In this document: positions 57,931-64,000 of the stretch, piece by piece
How the letters are laid out: every line of letters begins with the position of its first letter
Numbering within the stretch: the stretch's first letter is position 1
Source of the DNA: a virus
Length of the DNA stretch: 64,000 nucleotides
Direction: 5' to 3' (one strand)
Virus record (IMG/VR): IMGVR_UViG_3300047463_000166
Coordinates: 1-64,000 of that record
The notes under the pieces: generated by a model
What the model was told of the DNA's origin: nothing
Databases searched by the model: none
What the model saw: the letters and a program-made list of their open reading frames with translations, nothing else
Position numbers and translations under genes: made by a program

Positions 57931-59178
57931 TTAGGCGATTGTCTCCACGTTCAAGTGCTGTCCGATGCAGAAGCTCTCCGTATGTCTCAGCATCACGTCA
58001 ACTTCCTGCACGAACCGAATCCATGTCTGGTTCGTTGTGAAGGCGGTAGACGCTTCCTGAGAGGCCATGATCGTCAAACCCTGCCACACACCCACGATCA
58101 ACTCGGCCCAATTCCCGAACAGGACTTCCGTCTCGTCAGGGCTGGTTGTCGTTGTGATCGCCATGTTGGTCGTCGATTGGAACGGATAACCCAACATGTC
58201 AGTAATTCGACCTTGGGTGGCCGGATTCTGAACGAACCCACCGAGGCCGTCTTCCGAAGATGTCCCATTGCTAGTACGAGCCAACGCGAGGTTCTTCTTC
58301 ACGCGGGGATGGAAGCACCAGCCCAACTTACCTTTGAGGGAGTTGGCTTCGGCTAACTTATTCTCGATCTCATACAGCCCACCCCAAATCCCGACACGCT
58401 TGGCGATTGAGGTCATGTCGTAGGTCAGAACGCCAGGGACGTTCATCAACCCAAGAGGCTGACCGTTGGCACCAACACCACGGATCGCGGCGAGGTCAAC
58501 AGCTTCCGCCATCGCAAACGCAACGTCCTGTCGCACCAGAGCTTCGATCGACGGGTTGCTCATCCGAAGCAGCCGGTTGGACAGCTTCACGAGAGCAGCC
58601 GCGCCCTTCGGGGTCATTTGGCTCTGCTTGAGGGTCAAGTCCGAAGCAGTGATCCCGTTGGGATTATCTTCACCGAGCCAGTAGACAGTTGCCCCACCAG
58701 ACTGACCAGGAACCTCAACCGGCGAACCAGTCAACCCTTCGATATAGGTCGCACCGAGATTCTTGGTCACGAGGTTGGCACGGAACATCTCAATGAAATC
58801 ACCGAGAGCCTGAACCGGAACCACGTACCCACCAGCCGTATCTGTTTCGGTGGACATCGTCTTAGTGATCCCGTCACCGGACTCGGCAGTGTTCTGAAAC
58901 ACTTCACGCTCGAAACCAGCGTTGCCCCAATTCTTCGTCGCAATGGCGTTGATCGCCTTCAGCAACGAGAACTTCTGCTTCTCATCTTCCAGACCAGGGA
59001 GAGATGTTTTCTTGCCAGCGGAAACGGACTTGAGTTCGCCCATCTCCTGCTTCATCTTCACGTAATCCTCACGGAGAGCCTTGATCTCGTCCTGCGCCGA
59101 TTTCATCAACGCGGAGTCGCCAATGGCCTTCTCCATCTTGTCTTGCAGTTCTGCGAGTTTCTTCAACAGTTCTTCCAT
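57931..59178 (-). CDS. Major capsid protein, HK97 fold (415 aa)
   Basis: N-terminal coiled-coil delta domain (ELLKKLAELQDKMEKAIG, then EIKALREDYVKMKQEMGEL), then GGYVVPVQALGDFIEMFR, the N-arm/E-loop region, and a C-terminal QEVDVMLRHTESFCIG P-domain end, the arrangement of HK97 gp5. The delta domain acts as internal scaffold and would be cut by the neighbouring protease near residue 100. The ATG at 59178 has AGGAGG nine bases upstream. Confidence 0.92.
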   Translation of the reverse strand: MEELLKKLAELQDKMEKAIGDSALMKSAQDEIKALREDYVKMKQEMGELKSVSAGKKTSLPGLEDEKQKFSLLKAINAIATKNWGNAGFEREVFQNTAESGDGITKTMSTETDTAGGYVVPVQALGDFIEMFRANLVTKNLGATYIEGLTGSPVEVPGQSGGATVYWLGEDNPNGITASDLTLKQSQMTPKGAAALVKLSNRLLRMSNPSIEALVRQDVAFAMAEAVDLAAIRGVGANGQPLGLMNVPGVLTYDMTSIAKRVGIWGGLYEIENKLAEANSLKGKLGWCFHPRVKKNLALARTSNGTSSEDGLGGFVQNPATQGRITDMLGYPFQSTTNMAITTTTSPDETEVLFGNWAELIVGVWQGLTIMASQEASTAFTTNQTWIRFVQEVDVMLRHTESFCIGQHLNVETIA

Positions 59179-59207
59179 AACGTCATCCTCCTTCAATATG
59201 CTTCACA

Positions 59208-60272
59208 TTATCGTGAAGCGTTTAGTTTCCCTTGCATTCCTTCCAACATCGCAAACGCCTTCTTCATAATATCCGATGCCGGAGACTCAGGAAGCCCTTG
59301 CGTCAAACTTGCGACATCTGGTTTCTGCTTCGAGGCCATCTGCCCAATGACGTTCCCGAACAATGTCTGTACGGCATCGAGAGATTTCTTCGCTTCGAGA
59401 CTCGCTTCGCTCTGACCTTTGATAAGTGTCTCAAGATCCGCGATGCGTTTTTCGAGAGCCGCAATCTGTTCCTTCATCAGTGCCTCCTCTTCTGCCGAAA
59501 CTTCTGCACTTGCTTCACGTTCTACTTCTACAGGATTTTCATTAGGTAAATCAAGTGGTGCTTCTAAAGTTTTTGTGATGCACTCCTCGAACTCCGTTTC
59601 AGTAAGGTTTCCAGACTTCACCGCCGTCACCAATGCCTTGCTGTCAGCGGGAATTGGTACGACTGACAGTTCCAGCAACTCAAGACTCGTGAACTTCCGG
59701 CCAATGATGTTGCCTTCATCATCCTTCAACCATTCTGCGGATTTCACCCTTGCGCCGATCGACACACCGTTGAGATACCCACCCTTGACGAGCTTGTACA
59801 CGGTGTCCGCAAATGCGTACTCTTCCGCCGTGGCGAACTGAATCGTCATAGAGAGTTTGCCTTTGTCGTTGGAGACCTCAACGGCCTTGCCCACCGGCAG
59901 CGCATAATGATCGTGCGCCCATAAAATGACAGGGTTCTTCATGTAGTTCTGTGTCTCGATTCCATCGATCTTGACAATGTCGCCCACACGGTCGGCTTTG
60001 CCGCTCGCCGCAATGACGCGGATCTGCCGCTTTGCATCAAGCGCAGAGTCAGATGCGAATTGAATATCGGACAACAGCTTTCGTTGTGTTCCCTTGACAA
60101 TCAAATCTTGATTCGGCATAGACTTCTCCTTTTTCTTCTTGTCCCATGAACTTTGGCACACCGCGTACCGCTGATCCTGTTTTGGATATTCAGTATTCAT
60201 CGTCGGGTTTGCCATGCACCGTCCCATGAACGCATCATGAGACTCTCCCTTATTAGGTTTCGGTATTGGCAT
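59208..60272 (-). CDS. Prohead protease (HK97 S78 family) with C-terminal scaffold-like helix (354 aa)
   Basis: A 50-residue N-terminal extension (MPIPKPNKGESHDAFMGRC) precedes the protease core: VILWAHDHYALPVG (catalytic His) and YLNGVSIGAR (catalytic Ser), the U35/S78 signature. The last 120 residues are a Glu/Ala/Lys coiled coil (LMKEQIAALEKRIADLETL) that may scaffold the procapsid. It overlaps the portal gene by 20 bases; the start ATG has AGGAG. Confidence 0.85.
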   Translation of the reverse strand: MPIPKPNKGESHDAFMGRCMANPTMNTEYPKQDQRYAVCQSSWDKKKKEKSMPNQDLIVKGTQRKLLSDIQFASDSALDAKRQIRVIAASGKADRVGDIVKIDGIETQNYMKNPVILWAHDHYALPVGKAVEVSNDKGKLSMTIQFATAEEYAFADTVYKLVKGGYLNGVSIGARVKSAEWLKDDEGNIIGRKFTSLELLELSVVPIPADSKALVTAVKSGNLTETEFEECITKTLEAPLDLPNENPVEVEREASAEVSAEEEALMKEQIAALEKRIADLETLIKGQSEASLEAKKSLDAVQTLFGNVIGQMASKQKPDVASLTQGLPESPASDIMKKAFAMLEGMQGKLNASR

Positions 60273-61626
60273 CACCAATCTCCTTCTTCGCTGGCACAGG
60301 TTTCGGCTTCTGTGGATTCTGTTGATCTTGTGGCGGACCATCAGACGAGCCACCAGGAGCCATTGAAGGCGCAGCAACGACTACCTTGCCGGTCTCATCG
60401 ACTTGATTCACATTCTGCATCACATAACTCGCGTTTCCATTCGGCACGTCGTCGAGTCCAAGTTTGAAGCGTTTGTTTAGTCTGTTGAGCGGATAACCCA
60501 TCTGCCACAACTTGAAGGCCATTTCGACCTTCTCGACCATATCACCTTGCAGGGCTTCAACGTCGGTGAGATCGAACTCTGCGTAGATGTTACCGGTACC
60601 AGACACCGAGAATAATTGCGACCACATGACCCATTCGATCAACTTCATTTTCGGCACAAGGGTCTTCACCCAAAATTCTCTCGCCTGAACCTTCGCCACG
60701 GCGAAATTGACATCAGTCCACACACCAAGTTCCAACTTCGGCACTTTGAAACACGCGAGCACTTCATCGCGGTTCCACTGCTTCTGGTTGAGAAACTCCA
60801 TGTCCTTCTGCGATACGGAGAGTTGCTTGTACTTCGCACCGCCCTCAAGCAGTGCCAGCGTGTGCGCTTTATTGACGCCTTGATGATGCTCACGGAACTG
60901 AGTCAGCATCCGATTGAACTGTTCGTCCGTCAAATCCTCTTCGATCTCGATGACGCCCCCAGGCAGCGCACTATTCGAGAAGAACGCCTTGTTGTACTCT
61001 GATGCGAGTTGATCTTGGTCGATGCCAAGCTGTGCGGCTTCGATTGGTGCAAGCCCACGAATGGGGTCATACGGATTGAAGAGTTTGAAGTGACATACTT
61101 CCCACTTTGCAAATGGTGTATCGACACGATCGCCTCTCTCATTGATCGTCTCCGTCTTCCAGCCGGTCAACTTCTCAGCTTTATTCTTGACAGGCTCAAA
61201 GATTCTTCCATCGAACGGCTGAATCTCTCGCGGCACCGCAGTCGGCTCATCACGATCGAGCACCCACATACACTCTCCGAACAGCAGCAAATACGTGACG
61301 GTCGCTTCCATCAACTGTTGCAAGCCCATCTCAGCGTTGGGTTTCTCAAACAGTGTTGACCATTGATTCGATTGTCGGTCTGCGGCTTTCTTGTCTCGTG
61401 AATTTTTCCACGCGAGGGGTGTCTGTGAAATGTTCAACGCGACGGATTCAACGGCTCCATGCACCCACGCATGAACTCTATACGGTTCAGTGACCTGATT
61501 TCCGCCCAAAATGGCCGATAAACTGGTCATGCGGTTTGTCCCCGCCAGCGTGAATTGCGAATCAGATAACCGCTGAATGATCGGGATACTTTTCTGAACA
61601 ATCCAATTCTCAAGCCACTTATACAT
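60253..61626 (-). CDS. Portal protein, HK97 type (457 aa)
   Basis: MEATVTYLLLFGECMWVLDRD and NSALPGGVIEIEEDLTDEQFNRM, then QWNRDEVLACFKVPKLELG are typical phage_portal family regions (HK97 gp3). A Pro/Gln/Lys-rich tail (QDQQNPQKPKPVPAKK) extends past the core. Forms the dodecameric DNA gate. Eight-base overlap with the large terminase gene. Confidence 0.92.
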   Translation of the reverse strand: MYKWLENWIVQKSIPIIQRLSDSQFTLAGTNRMTSLSAILGGNQVTEPYRVHAWVHGAVESVALNISQTPLAWKNSRDKKAADRQSNQWSTLFEKPNAEMGLQQLMEATVTYLLLFGECMWVLDRDEPTAVPREIQPFDGRIFEPVKNKAEKLTGWKTETINERGDRVDTPFAKWEVCHFKLFNPYDPIRGLAPIEAAQLGIDQDQLASEYNKAFFSNSALPGGVIEIEEDLTDEQFNRMLTQFREHHQGVNKAHTLALLEGGAKYKQLSVSQKDMEFLNQKQWNRDEVLACFKVPKLELGVWTDVNFAVAKVQAREFWVKTLVPKMKLIEWVMWSQLFSVSGTGNIYAEFDLTDVEALQGDMVEKVEMAFKLWQMGYPLNRLNKRFKLGLDDVPNGNASYVMQNVNQVDETGKVVVAAPSMAPGGSSDGPPQDQQNPQKPKPVPAKKEIGDANTET

Positions 61627-62968
61627 GCAGGAACCTCACTCGTGGTGTTCGACGTTCAACAATGAGCCACGTCAGCGCAAAGACCAGCGCATCGACTCTG
61701 TCCGGTGACTGTCCCTTCTTCGCTTGCTCTTCAGGGTTGAATGTCACCATCTGTTCTTCCAACTGCTCGAAGTATTCTGTGTGGAAGATACGCTTTTGCT
61801 CGTATAACGCGCCGACCGGCTCTGCACGAAGACGTTTTCCCTTCGAGGAGTGCAGCTTCATGAACGATACGGCGAGACCACCCTTGGCTTGTCGCAACGT
61901 ATATTCCACTAGGTCGCCGCCATTATTGACTTCTCCTAATACCTTATCCGCTTTCCATTTATGATACAAGTGGATTATCAACGCGGCCCACTCATTCGGC
62001 TTGTAGTGACCGCTTCGGTCTTCAAGCACATCGGCATTCTGCCCGTTGTTATAGCTGCCACACACCACGATACCGGTCTCATCACTCCCTTCTCCGGCAC
62101 TCACCGCAGGGTCTACCGCGATACAGATCCGCTCGTATTGATCGACCGGCATCGGCCCTTGCTTCTTCATGATGTTGTCTTCAGAGAAGATGGCTCCTTC
62201 AACCGCAGCCAGGAACAGCCCTTCAATTTCCTGCTTACCGAGTCTCGTGCCTTGGTACCGCTCAAGGATCGCCTTGATGAAGGAGTCCGGTAGGTTTTTC
62301 CTGTTGTCCAACATCGAGCCCCTCGTCAACACGAGGCCAGGAAGTTTGCGGACTCGATTCATGAAGATCGTCGGCTTCGGTGTCGTGGTAATGATCGTCT
62401 GCGGATTGGAACCAAGGCGCATCCCAAACTGCAACATGTCCCACGTCCCCTCGTCGGCCCACGCTGCCAACTCGTCGCACCACGCTTTTTCATGTTGTGG
62501 GCCACGCAACCGCTCGCTCTCTTCAGCAGAGTACATCATGCCGATGGCTCCGTTGGGCCAGATGATTCGCCGCTTTGAGGGTTCGTACTTAGGGAGAAAC
62601 TCGTCACGCGAGCAGCCGATGATGCCGGACTCGCCGTTGACCATCACGTCACGCACGTCGGCAGCAGTCGGCGCAACAAGGGCCACACGTTTGACGCCGT
62701 GGTTTTCTACTTGATCGCGGATCCACTCGGCTCCCGTTCGTGTTTTTCCAAAACCCCGTCCGGCCTGGATCAGCCAGTAGACCCACTCATCACTCGGCGG
62801 CGGGAGTTGATTGTCCCTCGCCCACAACGACCACTCCTTTTTCAGATACTCCCGCTCCGTCTCGCTCACGTTGCTCAGAAGCTCGTCTCTTTCCTGCACG
62901 GTCAAGCGCGTTAGCGAGTTTATCTCGTGCGGAGTTTCGTTCAGCACGTTGCTGTGCGTCGAGGTCAT
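61619..62968 (-). CDS. Terminase large subunit (449 aa)
   Basis: Walker A GRGFGKT at residues 70-76, Walker B/acidic CDELAAW, ITTTPKP as the coupling motif, and a nuclease domain with IAVDPAVS, VLGEVNNGGD and DRVDALVFAL (RNase H-like metal ligands), as in Terminase_6/headful-type enzymes. Its first 59 codons overlap the small subunit gene in a different frame; no later Met fits, so the overlap appears genuine. Confidence 0.93.
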   Translation of the reverse strand: MTSTHSNVLNETPHEINSLTRLTVQERDELLSNVSETEREYLKKEWSLWARDNQLPPPSDEWVYWLIQAGRGFGKTRTGAEWIRDQVENHGVKRVALVAPTAADVRDVMVNGESGIIGCSRDEFLPKYEPSKRRIIWPNGAIGMMYSAEESERLRGPQHEKAWCDELAAWADEGTWDMLQFGMRLGSNPQTIITTTPKPTIFMNRVRKLPGLVLTRGSMLDNRKNLPDSFIKAILERYQGTRLGKQEIEGLFLAAVEGAIFSEDNIMKKQGPMPVDQYERICIAVDPAVSAGEGSDETGIVVCGSYNNGQNADVLEDRSGHYKPNEWAALIIHLYHKWKADKVLGEVNNGGDLVEYTLRQAKGGLAVSFMKLHSSKGKRLRAEPVGALYEQKRIFHTEYFEQLEEQMVTFNPEEQAKKGQSPDRVDALVFALTWLIVERRTPRVRFLHV

Positions 62969-63395
62969 TTTTCTCTACCTTCTCTGTTTGTTCAAGGTAT
63001 TGCTTTCCAAGGTGAACGAGCATTCGCTCGCTCCCCATCATCGCTGCGTCCCACTGTGCCAAGCGGAGTCTTGCCTTCGCACGTTCGCGTCCCCGCGCCC
63101 ACACAGGAGAAAACGTCACGTTGAATTGTTCTTTTGTGAGGCCGGTGATTGCAATCACTTCACTCGGCTCACACATGAGGCTCCCTAATCGTTCCACGAG
63201 TTGCAAGTCACGCTCAGTCGGACACGTCGGATCGTCCATGATGGACACATCCATCGCATAGACACGTTCGGACGCAGGAAGTTGCGCTTCGGCTGGCATC
63301 AGCACATTCACTCGATCGAGCGTTCGTAATCGACCGCCATTACGCGACGGGTTCTCCGGCACAGCAAGATTGGTATCTACGGTTGATTCACTCAT
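62790..63395 (-). CDS. Terminase small subunit (201 aa)
   Basis: Helical, with a central EVIAITGLTKEQFNVTF helix-turn-helix-like segment, then a charged coiled-coil region and a disordered C-terminal tail (KRRASEQRERDGAGVSEKG) that overlaps the large subunit by 179 bases. It recognises DNA and recruits the large subunit. First gene of the leftward late block, with no other ORF between it and the promoter-like motifs at 63702-63743. Confidence 0.7.
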   Translation of the reverse strand: MSESTVDTNLAVPENPSRNGGRLRTLDRVNVLMPAEAQLPASERVYAMDVSIMDDPTCPTERDLQLVERLGSLMCEPSEVIAITGLTKEQFNVTFSPVWARGRERAKARLRLAQWDAAMMGSERMLVHLGKQYLEQTEKVEKNDLDAQQRAERNSARDKLANALDRAGKRRASEQRERDGAGVSEKGVVVVGEGQSTPAAE

Positions 63396-63690
63396 GGAGT
63401 CACATTAGGGCGAACTACGTAATATGTCAAGTGATTAGCGCAGAACGTGATCTGTTTGTCAAGTTTTGTGTCTCGTTTTACATGCTTCGTGTTCCGAACC
63501 TTCATGTTTTTTTCCTGTGTATATTTTAGGGGGTCTGCGTATTACTCGGAGGGGGTCGAAAAAATTTTCCACAAGTGGTGGGGGTGTGCGATTTCTACCA
63601 CACTATTAGTTGTGTGTTGCATTTATGCACTACGTATGTGCGATTTCTACCACACTATATGTGGTGTTGTAATAATGATACACACTATAT
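63396..63690. repeat. Non-coding leader with 22-bp direct repeats
   Basis: No gene is seen. A 22-bp direct repeat TGTGCGATTTCTACCACACT (first 20 bases shown) occurs at 63585-63606 and 63637-63658, 52 bp apart. The second copy runs into the near-palindrome ACCACACTATATGTGGT (63650-63666), and a third partial copy follows at 63679-63694. The repeats lie in the putative 5' leader of the late block and could be operators or activator sites. Confidence 0.5.
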
Positions 63691-63701
63691 GTAGTTCGAC
63701 A

Positions 63702-63743
63702 TGCACGTTTCATGCCTCATATCGCCTTGCAAGAATCATGCCA
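63702..63743 (-). promoter_or_regulatory. Two sigma-54-like promoters facing the late block
   Basis: On the minus strand TGGCATGATTCTTGCA (63743 to 63728) and AGGCATGAAACGTGCA (63717 to 63702) both keep GG-N10-GC. They are 10 bp apart and point toward the terminase genes, whose first ATG is at 63395, giving leaders of around 300 nt. Confidence 0.6.
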
Positions 63744-63770
63744 AACGAAATCCGAGGCTTGAAACACGAA

Positions 63771-63976
63771 TGGCATAAGACTTGCATTGGCATAGGAATT
63801 GCATATCTCGGAATTCGCGTTTCGGTATAAGACTTGCAAGGCACAAAACTTGCAAGGCACAAAACTTGCAAGGCGGAATTCGCGTTTCGTGTCTGGCAAG
63901 AAAATTGCAAGGCATGAAAAATGCAATAGCAAAAAACGTGTTACGAGTTTCGCGTTTTGTGGCATGAGTTTTGCAT
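63771..63976 (+). promoter_or_regulatory. Array of eight plus-strand sigma-54-like promoters
   Basis: Eight sites with exact GG-N10-GC spacing. Their GG starts are at 63772, 63789, 63824, 63840, 63856, 63895, 63911 and 63961. Typical cores are TGGCATAAGACTTGCA, TGGCATAGGAATTGCA, AGGCACAAAACTTGCA (twice, overlapping), TGGCAAGAAAATTGCA and TGGCATGAGTTTTGCA. Short AATTCGCGTTTCG words (63812, 63877) are interspersed. All point toward base 64000, that is away from the late genes. No gene lies to the right in the window, so they may drive the early block if the molecule closes on itself. Confidence 0.6.
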
Positions 63977-64000
63977 GGCGCGTACCATCTTTCCTCACTG

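Noticed and set aside
63690-63980. CRISPR array
   Set aside because: Repeats are about 16 bp, imperfect and overlapping, with no regular spacers or cas genes; they fit promoter-like motifs better.
63717-63998. Minus-strand frame of 93 codons across the promoter array
   Set aside because: Repetitive product (recurring SFVPCK/LASFVPCKFCALQ-type words) generated by tandem GGCACAAAACTTGCAA repeats; non-coding array explains it.

Overview
The window is almost certainly a large piece, possibly nearly all, of a tailed double-stranded DNA bacteriophage with a long, probably non-contractile tail. It carries a complete head and packaging module (small and large terminase, HK97-type portal, prohead protease, HK97-fold capsid), head-tail connectors, a tail-tube protein, a 1096-residue tape measure and a lysis cassette. 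It also carries a phage-type replication and nucleotide-metabolism module and two tRNA genes. I see no integrase, excisionase, CI-like repressor, ribosomal RNA or host housekeeping operon, so a virulent lifestyle is the simplest reading. The host is not identified. Repeated matches to the sigma-54 (RpoN) promoter consensus, a lipobox protein, exported proteins and an M15 endolysin point to a bacterium with RpoN and a murein wall.

Layout. (1) Bases 1-886 hold no convincing gene. They contain a 15-bp tandem repeat, hairpins, a strongly structured element (354-490), a terminator and a sigma-54-like promoter. (2) Bases 887-31216 form one plus-strand block of early and middle genes, most of them coupled by ATGA or TAATG overlaps. 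It starts with small unknown proteins, then tRNA-Thr and tRNA-Asn, a metallophosphoesterase, an RNA ligase, a LAGLIDADG homing endonuclease and a DUF932 protein. ThyX, an SNF2-type helicase, an AEP primase, a UvrD-like helicase, a Cas4/RecB-like nuclease and a family A DNA polymerase follow. The block ends with a 3D-domain/MazG-like reading frame, a B12-dependent ribonucleotide reductase, a second nuclease, exported proteins, dCMP deaminase and a P-loop kinase. (3) Bases 31218-63395 form one minus-strand block of virion and lysis genes, read from the terminase at the right end toward tail-fibre and spike genes at the left. The two blocks converge at 31216/31218 with a one-base gap. (4) Bases 63396-64000 are non-coding and contain direct repeats, two minus-strand and eight plus-strand sigma-54-like promoter motifs.

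How it works together. If the molecule is circular or circularly permuted, the right-hand array and the left-hand non-coding region would form one divergent control region between the early (plus) and late (minus) blocks. Further sigma-54-like sites lie at the heads of plus-strand gene groups (850, 10186, 13711, and one inside a small ORF at 4100). A 34-bp element with a perfect 14-bp palindrome occurs three times (247, 1297, 14817). The most novel feature is this two-element control system. A phage regulon built on RpoN-type promoters, with a dense tandem array at the genome end, would be unusual because sigma-54 needs an ATP-dependent activator. No recognisable activator gene is in the window. 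Other points of interest are the 3D-domain/MazG ORF, a DNA polymerase with a zinc-ribbon insertion, paired beta-helix spikes next to a staphylococcal-nuclease-like protein, a roughly 25-unit repetitive virion protein placed between capsid and connector genes, and exported calcium-binding and fibronectin-like proteins.
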